Positions 37,215 to 47,479 are shown, counted from the first letter of the stretch. The stretch: DNA of 64,000 bases from Nitrosomonas sp. (GCF_019752095.1 NZ_JAIEMO010000006.1:33125-97124); one strand, 5' to 3'. The notes: generated by a model from the letters alone, not told the origin. Numbers and translations are program-made.

Positions 37215-37679
37215 TTATTTTTTGATAATGAGCACTTCATCCACAACGTCATTTTCGTCGTACTGAACATGAAATGCCATATCGTCACCACTAAAGGTGA
37301 TTTCGGTTGGCGTACCAACAAGCTCCCAAAGGCCCAGCGTTGCAACATTGGCAGCGCCATGCAGAAACGCTCTACCCGCTTTAGTGCCGGTACTATACCC
37401 CTGTACAAACTTAAAAATCTCAATCCGTTTGCCGTCTTTATATTCACTGATCACCGGCGCACCAAACTCCGAGATCAATTGGGTTCTTGTCACGCCTTCC
37501 TTTAATAGATCAATGTCTTTTTTTTCCGGTTGTTTAGCCGCCATAAAAACAGAGCACCCAGAAATCGTCACTATCCAAATAAGCCATTGCATGGCCAGCA
37601 ACAATCTTCTCTTTAGTACCAACTCATTTATTACTAATAGAATCATGATTTTTATATTGTCTCGCTGGTTAATTATCAC
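37215..37679 (-). CDS. Lipoprotein of SmpA/BamE-like type
   Basis: The frame of 154 residues contains KRR, a hydrophobic run and a lipobox TISGC at about residue 42, so the true start is likely an internal TTG or ATG. The mature part has LLKEGVTRTQLISEFGAPVI, the pattern of SmpA/OmlA folds (G-x-T-R-x-x-L-x-x-x-G-x-P), and GAANVATLGLWELVGTPTE. It would be anchored in the outer membrane. It ends near the plus-strand terminator. The role is unknown. Confidence 0.65.
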   Translation of the reverse strand: MIINQRDNIKIMILLVINELVLKRRLLLAMQWLIWIVTISGCSVFMAAKQPEKKDIDLLKEGVTRTQLISEFGAPVISEYKDGKRIEIFKFVQGYSTGTKAGRAFLHGAANVATLGLWELVGTPTEITFSGDDMAFHVQYDENDVVDEVLIIKK

Positions 37680-37939
37680 TATAAAATGCCGCTATCCAAA
37701 TCGGAAAAATAACTAACATAATATAAACTTTACATATATATTTTTATTATAAAAAAATTAGAAAATACTATTTCTCTTTATATCAAAAAATTGCTATCTT
37801 TCGCCTCTATCAATTTTAAAGCTGTCCAATGTAGCTCAAATTATGCAGTTCAGATGGTCAACTGAGCATCATTTACCTTAAGAAATAGAAACTTTAATGA
37901 TCGTACCGTATTACAGAGCAATTCATGCAGGAGAATAAA

Positions 37940-39592
37940 GTGAAGTTTATTTGGTTTTTCTTACACATTGTGGCATTGAGTACATTTATCGAACCCATTC
38001 AGGCGGCTTCAAACAATCCATCATCGACTGCAAACAAATCAAGTGTTGTGCGAATTGTTCAGGCAAGTGCTGTGGATTTAAAGACGGTTGCTGGTGAATT
38101 GATCGATCACTCAAAGTCATTGCCAGCTATCGTGCCAGAAACAAAGCTGGATGTCGGTAAGCAACTCACCAGTTATCATCGACGATCCGATAGTTATGCG
38201 ACCAATCCGGAATCGGACCCACCACGCTATGTACGCCGCTTAAGCGATATCGGCATCCCGGCTTTTAATGATTTAACCTGGCTCGATGTCGGCTTAGAGC
38301 ACCGCACACGTTATGAATGGCGCAATAATGACCTTCGGCGTATCGAAGGAGGAGAAGACAATCCGATATTTCTGCGTCATCGGGCATGGATAGGCATTCG
38401 AGATATCTTAGATCCGTTTCGATTTGCGGTAGAGTTTCAGGATTCTCGGGTCGTTAACAATAAACATGCCATCACGGATCAGGAAAGAAATGAGTATGAT
38501 CTGCTCAACGCCTATGGCGAGTTGTATTTCAAAAAGGGGCTTGGGGTCGATGATCGGAATCAGGACCGACCGATTCGTTTTCGCGTGGGCCGGATGGCCT
38601 ATGAAACAACCGATCGGCGTTTTATTGCGCGCAATGAATGGCGCAATACCACCAATACATTTGAAGGCTTTCGCTTAAATCTGGGACGCGATGTCAATGA
38701 CTGGGAGCTTGATTTATTTGGCCTGCAACCCGTTAGGCGCCTGCAAACAAAATTTGATGTAGCCAATGATCACTTATGGTTTTTTGGCGCTATCGGTCAC
38801 TGGCGCAAATGGTCTGACATCATCACCATACAACCGTATTATATGGGCCAGAAACAAACGGCTAACCCAAATGGCTTTACCGCCACCAACCGGTTAGATC
38901 GGGAAATCCATATGCCAGGGTTTCGTGCATACGGCAAGGTGGGCAATCTATTCGATTTTGATGTGAGCTATAACCACCAGTTCGGATATAGCGGCCCACT
39001 GCGACAAGATGCACAAGGGTATACTGTCGAAGTAGGACGGACTTATGAACATCCATGGAAACCTCGTCTGACGGGCTTCTACGGCTACGCCAGCGGCGAT
39101 CGTGACCCTAATGACGGAGTGGACAATCGTTTCGACCGTTTCTTTGGATTTGCGCGACCTTGGTCAGCCGATCACTATGTTGTTTATGAAAACCTTAAGG
39201 CTCCCAAAATTCGATTTGATCTTCAACCGATGCAAAAAATAGGATTTGAACTCACATATGGATGGTATTTTTTAGCCAGCAAGCGCGATCGCATGTTCGA
39301 CATTCTGGATGGCAACATCAGCAATACCGTCCAAGACCCTGGGTTCAATCGTGACCGAACTGGGCAAAGCGGAGATTTTGCCGGCCATTCACTGGAAGGA
39401 CGCGTACGTTACCAAGTGACACCCAAAATCACCGCTGTTCTCGGTTACACGCATTTCACCGCAGAAAATTATGTGAAAAACCGTATCGCAGCCAGTCCAT
39501 CCTGCACAAGTGGCAACATACACCCTTGCGTTGACCATCGCTCGGGCAATACCGACTTCTTGTATTTCGAAGTGTTGATCAGCCTGCTATAA
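37940..39592 (+). CDS. Alginate-export-family outer-membrane porin (first paralogue)
   Basis: A GTG at 37940 with AGGAG 8 bases upstream is chosen over the ATG at 37925, which would place the site inside the gene. The 550 residues begin MKFIWFFLHIVALSTFIEP with cleavage after IQA. After a linker, the barrel domain begins near LTWLDVGLEHRTRYEWRNND, with FLRHRAWIGIRDILDPFRFA and NTFEGFRLNLGRD typical of the AlgE-like (Alginate_exp) family. It probably forms an anion-selective 18-strand pore, substrate unknown. A second paralogue is at 47780. Confidence 0.88.
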   Translation: MKFIWFFLHIVALSTFIEPIQAASNNPSSTANKSSVVRIVQASAVDLKTVAGELIDHSKSLPAIVPETKLDVGKQLTSYHRRSDSYATNPESDPPRYVRRLSDIGIPAFNDLTWLDVGLEHRTRYEWRNNDLRRIEGGEDNPIFLRHRAWIGIRDILDPFRFAVEFQDSRVVNNKHAITDQERNEYDLLNAYGELYFKKGLGVDDRNQDRPIRFRVGRMAYETTDRRFIARNEWRNTTNTFEGFRLNLGRDVNDWELDLFGLQPVRRLQTKFDVANDHLWFFGAIGHWRKWSDIITIQPYYMGQKQTANPNGFTATNRLDREIHMPGFRAYGKVGNLFDFDVSYNHQFGYSGPLRQDAQGYTVEVGRTYEHPWKPRLTGFYGYASGDRDPNDGVDNRFDRFFGFARPWSADHYVVYENLKAPKIRFDLQPMQKIGFELTYGWYFLASKRDRMFDILDGNISNTVQDPGFNRDRTGQSGDFAGHSLEGRVRYQVTPKITAVLGYTHFTAENYVKNRIAASPSCTSGNIHPCVDHRSGNTDFLYFEVLISLL

Positions 39593-39643
39593 ATTTTTCC
39601 GGAAATCGTTCAGATCCGGACACTTTCAAGCCAGAATCTAGAA

Positions 39644-39925
39644 CTAGGTAAAAATCAACTTATCTGAGAATTCCCTGTGAGCAATGCTTTCCAGATATTT
39701 TCTGGCCCTTTCACCCACGCCCGCACCATGTTGCAAATAGGATTGCGCTGCTAACTTGGGTGAATAATTACTCACCACATAACCTTGATCTTTAATATCT
39801 GTTGAAGTAAGTGAAGTCACCGCCAATTTGCCCTTACCTAACTTAATCACAAGCAATTTCTTCCCGCTTGTAGCAACGATTAATGCCGTATTTCGATGTT
39901 GATTGATAATAACAGTGGGTTGCAT
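39644..39925 (-). CDS. Hypothetical protein, 93 residues
   Basis: A small soluble protein: MQPTVIINQHRNTALIVATS at the start, beta-rich, then a helical C-terminus (SYLQHGAGVGERARKYLESI). No signal peptide, cysteine or catalytic motif is visible. It is convergent with the porin gene, 50 bp away. The family is not recognised and the function is unknown. Confidence 0.55.
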   Translation of the reverse strand: MQPTVIINQHRNTALIVATSGKKLLVIKLGKGKLAVTSLTSTDIKDQGYVVSNYSPKLAAQSYLQHGAGVGERARKYLESIAHREFSDKLIFT

Positions 39926-40088
39926 AGCAATGAAAAACCTCAGAGTGATGAGTGATTAATACCAAACCAAAATATGCAGCAACAAATTACTTCATCCGCT
40001 ATTTCTAACTTTGCTCGCCTCACACTGAAGGCTTCATAAAATACGGGCTACCGCACATAGCGATTGATCGAATCCAATCATCGCCATG

Positions 40089-42476
40089 TCAGAAATTTTC
40101 ATAGCGGTTAATGTCAAATATACCCGCTATCAGAGGTTGCCTCTCGCTCTGCCAGGCAGTAAAGTCATGCAGAATTTCCCAGAATTGCGGATGTGTTCGC
40201 CGCACACCCCACGTTTCTACGATATGCTCAAAATGTTCCATCTTCTCAGCATTACCCAGCAATGACGCAAATTCCTCGATTTTAGCCGCAGGCACATCAA
40301 AAATGAAATTAGGATAGCTGCCAATAATACCCGGATATATTGTCAGTTGGTCTTTCTCAGGCTGATATCTGAACTTCTCACCCAGCATGAATGCAACATT
40401 GCTATGTGCACGGTCTCGCAGCAACGTATATACAGTGCGCTCATTTTTCTCATTTTTGACACGTATAAATGTCACATCCGGCAACTGCTTGATACCACTC
40501 AAGTCAGCTGCAGGCCGTGCTGCAATAGTGGATAAAGCGGCATCCGCATTTTGTACCCACTGCGGCTCATTCGGTCGACTGCACTTTGTGCTTTGACAAC
40601 GATTCAGCGGATCGAATGACATGGCATTAACCGATTGAAAACGCCTTAGAATTCTAGTAGCCAACTCTTGCTTTGGATTTCCTGTGGTAAAAATTTCTGC
40701 TGACGGCGACTCATCGTCTATTTTTTCGTAAACAATTCCGAATTTCAACCTGCCCAAATCCTGATACCAATCATGCAAAATGGTTTCACGTTGACCGGCA
40801 GGCATCAAGCGCATGAAGTTATGTTCCGAACCATTGCGTATCAGATCGAAATAAAGCCGAGTCAATAGCTGATGTGCAACATTACCGAATACATCGAAAT
40901 TAACCACAAGTTCATAGTAAGTTCGCTCAAGCAATGGATAATCAATTAACCAAAGCGTCTGCGGAATATCACCGACAAGTCCTTCGACTACCGAGGCGCT
41001 ATTATGGTGGCGGAAAATGGTCAATAGCGCATTCTGATTTTTACCATCGCCATCCCAGATATGCGCGAGCGAAGCACCTTGCCGTTGCTGTGACACATAC
41101 TGATCCTGCCGCAATGCCAGATAATCGTTATGTCGCTTAAGATAATGCAGCCAGTTTTCCCCCATTGCGAGGAGATCATCGTTTTGTCCGGGCATTCCCA
41201 ATAAAGGAATGACTTTACGCTGATAGGAAGCATCGGTTACAAAAAGATCGGATTCCGGGTCCTGAAACAATGTCCAGAAATGATCGCGTATCACATCGGT
41301 AGCAATCTGGCCACGGCAAACCGGACCATGGATGAAAGTACGCACGAAATATTCCGCATTATCCAGCATGAACTGATAACGAGCATAAGCCGGAATATCA
41401 GCGAAAGTCACAAACGGATTGGCGCGTTCTGTATAGCTGTAGCCTGGCAAATCACCCATTGACCAGGGTTTACTAAAAAAAAGCGCATCAATGCGCTGCC
41501 GTTTCGCCTGATCAAGTGAATAAGGAATACGCCGTTTGTGCACGATGCTACCCGCAATCGGACGCAGACGGTAAAAAAAAGGCCCCATGGGATCGTCATT
41601 CGGATTGACTGTGGCTATGGGTTCGATGTCCTCACCGGATGGAGTCGATGAGCGCAATAACTCAAAGAAACGCGGCTCTCCGTCCAGCTCGGAAAAATAC
41701 AGGGATGCCACAAATAGATGTTCAAACAACCAGCGCGCCACAAGTTTGTTGCGTTTACCATGCTGATTAAAAAACAATTCCCATTCCTCAATTGCCTGAA
41801 TCTCGCCATTAGTAAGTGTAATAAACTCATCTGGAATCACCGCGCCTTGCTTGACCCATCCGGCCAAAAGAGAATATTCTTGGTCGCTAAGACCGGTTAC
41901 CGCAAATGGCATGCCACTCAACGGGTAATCGTGCGCATAATCTGCAAATTGCTCACTCGAGACACACTGGCTCTTGCGACCAATGCCCAGCTCAAGAGAA
42001 TCCGGCAATTTGCTGTTGGGTGGAAATGGATACTGCTTTGCTAACGAAATCATGCCTGCTATCAACGCATCCGACTGTTTATTCTCGGCTTGCAGAACCG
42101 AATAAAAGCCGCGTTCTCGCCAACCGGAAATTGTCTGTTCATCGATACCCAGCCGAGTGGGTTGCATTGCTTCAGTGCGTGCCCCGCCATAGATTGATTC
42201 GCGAAAAGCGCCCCGCAACAATCCCTTCGATCCTTCTAAATTAAGTTGGCACGGCGCATCGTAACAACTGTGGCATGTCAAGCACTTGGTCTCAAGTATC
42301 GGTCGGATTTCTTTAGTATAAGAGACTGGATTTTCGGCAGGCGCAGGCAAAGCAACTTTAACCGGCGCAGGCGTGTTGTTGAGCAGTGTAATGTCGTTAT
42401 TTTGACAAGCAGACAGTAAAAAAAACAAACTTACGAAATACATCCATGGACGAAACATCCACATCAAAAACCTCAT
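40089..42476 (-). CDS. cti: Fatty acid cis/trans isomerase
   Basis: The 795 residues match the full length of periplasmic Cti. The N-terminus FLMWMFRPWMYFVSLFFLLS followed by ACQNN gives an export signal that may be a lipobox. The heme c motif is CLTCH (ILETKCLTCHSCYDAPC), which carries the catalytic heme. GSKGLLRGAFRESIYGG, ERTYYELVVNFDVFGNVAHQ and FPYLF-like barrel segments are typical. The enzyme turns cis-unsaturated phospholipid acyl chains into trans, quickly stiffening membranes under solvent, heat or metal stress. A MITE lies 100 bp upstream. Confidence 0.95.
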   Translation of the reverse strand: MRFLMWMFRPWMYFVSLFFLLSACQNNDITLLNNTPAPVKVALPAPAENPVSYTKEIRPILETKCLTCHSCYDAPCQLNLEGSKGLLRGAFRESIYGGARTEAMQPTRLGIDEQTISGWRERGFYSVLQAENKQSDALIAGMISLAKQYPFPPNSKLPDSLELGIGRKSQCVSSEQFADYAHDYPLSGMPFAVTGLSDQEYSLLAGWVKQGAVIPDEFITLTNGEIQAIEEWELFFNQHGKRNKLVARWLFEHLFVASLYFSELDGEPRFFELLRSSTPSGEDIEPIATVNPNDDPMGPFFYRLRPIAGSIVHKRRIPYSLDQAKRQRIDALFFSKPWSMGDLPGYSYTERANPFVTFADIPAYARYQFMLDNAEYFVRTFIHGPVCRGQIATDVIRDHFWTLFQDPESDLFVTDASYQRKVIPLLGMPGQNDDLLAMGENWLHYLKRHNDYLALRQDQYVSQQRQGASLAHIWDGDGKNQNALLTIFRHHNSASVVEGLVGDIPQTLWLIDYPLLERTYYELVVNFDVFGNVAHQLLTRLYFDLIRNGSEHNFMRLMPAGQRETILHDWYQDLGRLKFGIVYEKIDDESPSAEIFTTGNPKQELATRILRRFQSVNAMSFDPLNRCQSTKCSRPNEPQWVQNADAALSTIAARPAADLSGIKQLPDVTFIRVKNEKNERTVYTLLRDRAHSNVAFMLGEKFRYQPEKDQLTIYPGIIGSYPNFIFDVPAAKIEEFASLLGNAEKMEHFEHIVETWGVRRTHPQFWEILHDFTAWQSERQPLIAGIFDINRYENF

Positions 42477-42574
42477 ATCTTGAATTGATCGAAGAAATCC
42501 TAATTTATTGCTTGTTTACAATACCTATAATATCCTCACATGCTGGGAATCCCGGTTACGTGACGGTCTTAACA

Positions 42575-42714
42575 AACCGTTGAAAAATGTTTTTGAAGCA
42601 GCAGATGCAAGGCAAAAAACAAGTGAAGAAGTACAGTTTATGCCTAATAAATGAGCATTTTTAGCCTGTTTTTAACACCGCAGCGGCAATACAAACAGTT
42701 TTTCCAACAACCTG
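42575..42714. mobile_element. MITE-2 copy B (about 140 bp, opposite orientation to copy A)
   Basis: It aligns with the reverse complement of 8587-8729: AACCGTTGAAAAATGTTTTT at the left, the GATGCAAGGCAAAAAA block, the TTTAGCCTGTTTTTAACACCG block, and an imperfect right end GTTTTTCCAACAACCTGT. Its inverted repeats are more decayed than in copy A. It sits between cti and ald. Confidence 0.7.
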
Positions 42715-42770
42715 TGAAATATAAACTGAGCTATGAATTGGATGCTCAGTAGCCGGATAAATGGTGAGTC

Positions 42771-43886
42771 TTAATTCAGTACATCCATTGCAGGCGTGTA
42801 ATCCAACCTTAGATCGCGCGCCACTGCTTCATGCGTCAATCGGCCCTGGCAAACATTCAGACCATTGCGCAAATGCGAATCATCCATCAGTGCCTTGCGA
42901 TACCCTTTATTGGCAAGCGCCAGCACAAACGGTAATGTCGCATTATTCAATGCAAAAGTGGAAGTCCTTGCAACCGCTCCCGGCATGTTGGAAACACAGT
43001 AATGCACCACACCATCGACTGTAAAAATAGGATTGGCCAGTGTAGTGGGTTTGGAAGTTTCAAAACAACCACCTTGATCAATCGCGACGTCAACCAACAC
43101 AGCACCACGATTCATGCGCTTAACCATTGCGCGCGTCACCAGTTTGGGCGCCGCTCCTCCCGGGAGCAACACTGCACCGATCACCAGATCGGCACTTGAA
43201 ACATGCTCTTCCAGTGCATCCACGGTTGAAAAGACAGTATTGATTCTGGAACCATACTGAAAATCCAGTTGCTGCAAACGATGAATCGATTTATCCAGCA
43301 CCGTAACATGCGCCTCCACACCCATGGCAATACGTGCAGCATTGGTACCCACCACACCACCTCCTATGACTACGACACGCGCAGCAGGCACGCCGGACAC
43401 CCCTCCGAGCAGCATGCCTCGCCCCCCCTGATCCAGCTCCAGCGCATGGGCTCCCGCCTGGATCGCCATACGTCCAGCCACTTCACTCATGGGCGCCAAC
43501 AGCGGCAAGCCGCCGAAGCTATCGGTGACGGTTTCGTAAGCAATGGCGATACAACCAGAATTCATCAATCCTTGGGTTTGTACTGGATCGGGCGCCAGAT
43601 GCAGGTAGGTAAATAATACCTGCCCTTGGCGCAGCAACGAAACCTCAGCAGGTTGCGGCTCCTTGACCTTGACGATTAAGTCAGCTTTGGCATAGATCTC
43701 CTGCGGTGTCTCCATAATCACCGCACCTGCACTCTGATACGTGTCATCGTCCAAATCAATTTGTAGTCCGGCGTTCTTTTGCACCATAACCTGATGGCCA
43801 TGGGCAACCAGTTCGCGTACCGCTGTCGGCGTCAGCCCTACACGGGATTCATGAATTTTAATTTCCTTAGGCACGCCGATACGCAT
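42771..43886 (-). CDS. ald: Alanine dehydrogenase
   Basis: The 371-residue NAD-dependent enzyme converts L-alanine and pyruvate. It begins [20 protein letters not shown], with the catalytic Lys region [14 protein letters not shown], the His region [10 protein letters not shown], the NAD Rossmann motif [33 protein letters not shown] and [13 protein letters not shown]. The length is normal. It is followed on the same strand by no close partner; the SDR gene upstream ends 22 bp before its start, so the two may be co-transcribed. Confidence 0.97.
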   Translation of the reverse strand: MRIGVPKEIKIHESRVGLTPTAVRELVAHGHQVMVQKNAGLQIDLDDDTYQSAGAVIMETPQEIYAKADLIVKVKEPQPAEVSLLRQGQVLFTYLHLAPDPVQTQGLMNSGCIAIAYETVTDSFGGLPLLAPMSEVAGRMAIQAGAHALELDQGGRGMLLGGVSGVPAARVVVIGGGVVGTNAARIAMGVEAHVTVLDKSIHRLQQLDFQYGSRINTVFSTVDALEEHVSSADLVIGAVLLPGGAAPKLVTRAMVKRMNRGAVLVDVAIDQGGCFETSKPTTLANPIFTVDGVVHYCVSNMPGAVARTSTFALNNATLPFVLALANKGYRKALMDDSHLRNGLNVCQGRLTHEAVARDLRLDYTPAMDVLN

Positions 43887-43907
43887 TTGATTCTCCGATC
43901 CTATCTG

Positions 43908-44648
43908 TTAAATAATTCCGCCATTGACAGCAATATTTTGTCCAGTAACCCAGCGTGCTTCATCGCTAACTAGAAACGATACCACTTGGGCAATATCATC
44001 CGTTGCACCGATTCGCCCTAATGCTGCCATTTCGGACATGCGTTCTATATCTGCTGCGGTTTTCCCGGTGCGAAATAACTCCGTATCGACAGGACCCGGT
44101 GAAACAATATTGGCGGTGATACCACGCTTTCCCACCTCGCGTGCAAAAATACGCGTCAACTGCTCCACAGCGGCTTTGGTCGCGGCGTATGCGCCGTATT
44201 TAGGCAGCATCATGCGCGTCACGGTACTGGATATAGTCACAACGCGCCCATAATCCGCCAGCTTTGCAGTCGCCTCACGCAAAGTATAAAAAACACTCTT
44301 AAAATTGATATCGACGATGCGCTCAAATTCATCGTCGCGGATTTCGGAAATTTCCTTAAACAACAGGATTCCGGCATTATTTATAAGAATATCGATTTGA
44401 CCAAACTGTTCGGCAGTTACAGTGAAAAGTTTTTGCACCGCGATCGAATCACTGACATCGGCTTGCACCACCGTGCACTCGCCGCCTGCATTGACAATGG
44501 CTGCACAGACTTTGTCTGCAGCAATCTTGTTTTCTACATAATTGATGACGACTTTTGCGCCTGCCTGAGCTAGTGTAAGCGCAATTTGTGCACCTATCCC
44601 TCGTGCAGAACCCGTGACAATAGCAACTTTTCCCTGTAAGGATAGCAT
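43908..44648 (-). CDS. Short-chain dehydrogenase/reductase
   Basis: A 246-residue classical SDR. The NADP site is VAIVTGSARGIGAQIALTLA, the NNAG motif is ILINNAGILLF, the catalytic Ser is in VTISSTVTRM, and Tyr-x3-Lys is in YGAYAATKAAVEQL. The C-terminal SPGPVDTELF and WVTGQNIAVNGGI are typical of the FabG-like group. The substrate is unknown. It lies upstream of ald on the same strand, with a gap of 21 bp. Confidence 0.9.
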   Translation of the reverse strand: MLSLQGKVAIVTGSARGIGAQIALTLAQAGAKVVINYVENKIAADKVCAAIVNAGGECTVVQADVSDSIAVQKLFTVTAEQFGQIDILINNAGILLFKEISEIRDDEFERIVDINFKSVFYTLREATAKLADYGRVVTISSTVTRMMLPKYGAYAATKAAVEQLTRIFAREVGKRGITANIVSPGPVDTELFRTGKTAADIERMSEMAALGRIGATDDIAQVVSFLVSDEARWVTGQNIAVNGGII

Positions 44649-44685
44649 CGTAAATTTTTACCAGGATGCAATTTGCATAGCCGAT

Positions 44686-45336
44686 TTACTTGGATTCACC
44701 ATAGTTTTTAAGGAATTTCACGATACTCTGATGATTTTGTTTTTCAGCCCAAGACATGGCATTGTCGCCATGCTCATTTTTAATCGTTAAATCTGCACCA
44801 TTTTCCAATAGCAAGGAAACCGCATTCAAATGATCGTCTCTCACTGCCATCATCAAAGCAGTTGTTCCATTATCCGTGGTCGAATTAATATCAGCACCGC
44901 CACTCAGTAACAAACGAATAATCTCTGGATGCCCGCCGGATGCGGCATAAATTAATGGATTCCACCCGCTGTGATTAATTTTTGCCCCCTTGATATAGAG
45001 CTGTTTTACCATTTCGGTTTGACCGTGATAGCTAGCCAGCATGATCGCTGTTTCGCCATGACCATTTCGAATATCCAATTTAGCGCCTGCCTCAATTAAG
45101 ATTTCCGCAAGCTTCAGATTTTTGTTTTTTGCGGCAATCATCAATGGCGTGTAGCCTTCGATATCAGGGATATCGGGATTAGCGCCTTTGTTAAGCAATC
45201 TCGAGACTTCGAATAAATTGCCTTTTTCAATGGCCCAGATTAAATCTTTCTGAACCCCGGCAGAAACCGTCAGCGACCAACTCAAAAATACGACTGCGAC
45301 TAAAACCAGGCTATGTGATCTAAGTAGATAAGTCAT
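44686..45336 (-). CDS. Secreted ankyrin-repeat protein
   Basis: The start at 45336 gives a signal peptide (MTYLLRSHSLVLVAVVFLSW, cleavage near VSA) and a 216-residue protein; a longer frame to 45393 would hide that signal. Five to six ankyrin repeats fill the rest: KGANPDIPDIEGYTPLMIAA, AGAKLDIRNGHGETAIMLA, GGADINSTTDNGTTALMMAV and NGADLTIKNEHGDNAMSWA. It is a protein-binding scaffold, likely periplasmic. It overlaps the 3' end of tatD by 17 bp. Confidence 0.85.
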   Translation of the reverse strand: MTYLLRSHSLVLVAVVFLSWSLTVSAGVQKDLIWAIEKGNLFEVSRLLNKGANPDIPDIEGYTPLMIAAKNKNLKLAEILIEAGAKLDIRNGHGETAIMLASYHGQTEMVKQLYIKGAKINHSGWNPLIYAASGGHPEIIRLLLSGGADINSTTDNGTTALMMAVRDDHLNAVSLLLENGADLTIKNEHGDNAMSWAEKQNHQSIVKFLKNYGESK

Positions 45337-46102
45337 TTCGGGGAATTTTAAATAAGTTAAAAAAATTATTGGTTGTTGCGACAGCAATATCACCTAACTC
45401 CACTGTGCGTAGACGCGCGATTTCTTCCGCCACATGCCGCACAAACGCAGGCTGATTTTGTTTGCCACGAAATGGCACCGGAGCAAGATAAGGCGAATCG
45501 GTTTCAATCAGCATTCTATCTAACTGGATGCGCTTGGCAACTTCTTTTAATGCAACTGCGTTTTTAAATGTCACGATACCTGAAAATGAAATGTAAAAAT
45601 TCATCGCAATCGCTTGCTCGGCGACTTCCCAGCTTTCGGTAAAACAGTGCATCACGCCACCCACTTGGCTAGCTCCTTCCTCCCGCATAATGCGTAAAGT
45701 ATCTGCAGCCGCAGAACGCGTATGAATGATCAATGGTTTATTTGCTTCCAATGCGGCACGGATATGTTGGCGAAAGCGCTCACGCTGCCACTCCAAATTT
45801 CCTTGCAAGCGAAAATAATCTAAACCGGTTTCACCGATGGCAATGACTTTGGGATGATTGGCCAACCTTGCCAATTCATGCGCTTGTGGTTCAATCTGAT
45901 CTTCATAATCAGGGTGCACGCCCACTGAAGCAAACAAATTGTGATGTGTTTCTGCCAATGCGCGTACCCGTGGAAAATCAGGCAAATTGACGCTGACACA
46001 TAACGCATGCGTGACCTGATTCCTCTGCATATTAGCTAATAGTTGATCAAGGTCTTTAGCAAGATCGGGAAAGTCCAGATGACAATGTGAATCTATAAAC
46101 AT
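45320..46102 (-). CDS. tatD: TatD-family metal-dependent hydrolase
   Basis: The 260 residues begin MFIDSHCHLDFPDL with the H-x-H metal site. Other metal ligands are in AIGETGLDYF (Glu), PLIIHTRSA (His), MHCFTES (His) and LIETDSPYLAPVP (Asp). Family members act as 3'-5' deoxyribonucleases or D-aminoacyl-tRNA-type hydrolases. It is closer to the YcfH/TatD group than can be resolved here. It is upstream of the ankyrin gene and 21 bp from queD on the same strand. Confidence 0.93.
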   Translation of the reverse strand: MFIDSHCHLDFPDLAKDLDQLLANMQRNQVTHALCVSVNLPDFPRVRALAETHHNLFASVGVHPDYEDQIEPQAHELARLANHPKVIAIGETGLDYFRLQGNLEWQRERFRQHIRAALEANKPLIIHTRSAAADTLRIMREEGASQVGGVMHCFTESWEVAEQAIAMNFYISFSGIVTFKNAVALKEVAKRIQLDRMLIETDSPYLAPVPFRGKQNQPAFVRHVAEEIARLRTVELGDIAVATTNNFFNLFKIPRNDLST

Positions 46103-46123
46103 AATAATAAAAAAATTTAAAAG

Positions 46124-46573
46124 TTACCGTATGCTGCGCACTGCATCGGCCCAACAATTGGGTGTTTCAAACAAACGCACTTGCTCTAATTGCAGATGGT
46201 TGCCATAGCTATCCTGATAAGCACCATCCAAAATATTAAACGCAATAAGAGCCAGATTCTCCGCAGTAGGCTGAACATCCAGCACAACCGTTTTATGATC
46301 TTCAATTGATTGCAAAAAATGCAAAACTTGCTTATCCCCGGAATAAACCAGAAATGCATGATCCCAGTGATCCACTAAAACGGTCTTTGCAATTTGCTTC
46401 ACTTCGGAAAAATCCATGACCATGCCTTGCTGTGTTACGCCTTCGTCAGCGATAATGTTACCCGACAAGGTAATTTCAATACAATAGCGGTGCCCGTGCA
46501 AATGCCGACACTGGCTGTTATGCGTTGAAATGCGGTGCCCCGCGTCAAATTCCAGCCTGCGTGTGATTAACAT
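46124..46573 (-). CDS. queD: 6-carboxy-5,6,7,8-tetrahydropterin synthase
   Basis: The ATG at 46573 starts LITRRLEFDAGHRIS, the normal QueD start; the frame extends further upstream without support. The 149 residues carry the zinc His ligands in DAGHRIS and CRHLHGHRY, and the catalytic Cys is in SQCRHLHG. FSEVKQIAKTVLVDHWDHAF supplies the other active-site residues and PTAENLALIAF is the pterin site. It acts in queuosine (tRNA 7-deazaguanine) synthesis. It is divergent from the radical SAM gene with only 45 bp between. Confidence 0.93.
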   Translation of the reverse strand: MLITRRLEFDAGHRISTHNSQCRHLHGHRYCIEITLSGNIIADEGVTQQGMVMDFSEVKQIAKTVLVDHWDHAFLVYSGDKQVLHFLQSIEDHKTVVLDVQPTAENLALIAFNILDGAYQDSYGNHLQLEQVRLFETPNCWADAVRSIR

Positions 46574-46618
46574 ACGTACAATTTTGCTTACGTTAAATAA
46601 ATAAATGAGATTGTAACA

Positions 46619-47479
46619 TTGCAACTAGAGCCTAACTTATTGAATACGACTAACCACAGCCGCGACAGTGCCGGGCTCACTTATGTTTATCCGGTCATAT
46701 CGCGGCGTGCTGGCGGTGTCTCGATCGGAATTAACCTGAATCCTAATAATGCCTGCAACTGGCGTTGTGTGTATTGCCAGGTGCCGGAACTTAAACGCGG
46801 TTCTGCACCGCGCATTGATCTGAATAAATTGGAAATTGAATTGCGATCATTCTTGCGTGATTTGATCCATGGTGATTTCATGCACAAACAAGTACCTCCG
46901 GAAGTCAGAAACATTCACGACATCGCCTTATCTGGTAATGGTGAACCCACCAGTGCAAAAGAATTTGATCAAGTTATTGAATTGATCGGCCGTGTCAAAA
47001 AAGACTTCGCATTACCGGGAGATTTAAAAACCGTATTAATCACCAATGGCAGCTTAATTTATCGACCTACTGTACAAGCAGGGCTAAAACAGATGGCTGA
47101 GTTGAATGGCGAAGTCTGGTTCAAATTCGATCGCGCATTGGCAAAAGAGAGACTCTATATCAACAATACATCAATCAGCCTAAGAAAAATTAATGATCAC
47201 TTACGGATAGCCACTGCTTTGTGCCCCACCTGGCTGCAAACCTGCGTTTTTCAAATCAACGCCATGCCCCCTGCAGAAGAAGAAATAGTCGCTTATTTAA
47301 ATTTTCTGCAACAACTAATTAATAATGAAATTCCGCTCCAAGGCGTTTTATTATATGGCATAGCACGCCCGTCGCTACAACCTGAAGCGGCACAGCTATC
47401 AACAGTGGATGAATCCTGGTTAGCAGCTTATGCCAAAAGAATTGAAGCACTTGGCATAACGGTAAAAATTAATTCGTAG
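46619..47479 (+). CDS. Radical SAM protein, COG0731-like
   Basis: A 286-residue protein from a TTG; the exact start is unsure. The FeS motif is NNACNWRCVYCQVPELKRG (C-x3-C-x2-C). VYPVISRRAGGVSIGINLNP before it and DIALSGNGEPTSAKEF after it (a GNGEPT motif in place of GGEP) resemble the wyosine-synthase-like COG0731 group. The substrate is unknown; the bacterial members are not shown to make wyosine. It shares a very short divergent promoter region with queD, but it does not look like QueE. Confidence 0.82.
   Translation: MQLEPNLLNTTNHSRDSAGLTYVYPVISRRAGGVSIGINLNPNNACNWRCVYCQVPELKRGSAPRIDLNKLEIELRSFLRDLIHGDFMHKQVPPEVRNIHDIALSGNGEPTSAKEFDQVIELIGRVKKDFALPGDLKTVLITNGSLIYRPTVQAGLKQMAELNGEVWFKFDRALAKERLYINNTSISLRKINDHLRIATALCPTWLQTCVFQINAMPPAEEEIVAYLNFLQQLINNEIPLQGVLLYGIARPSLQPEAAQLSTVDESWLAAYAKRIEALGITVKINS

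Noticed and set aside
46619..47479. QueE assignment because queD is adjacent
   Set aside because: The sequence has the COG0731-like GNGEPT motif and a C-x3-C-x2-C cluster in a different context from QueE, and it is divergent from queD.
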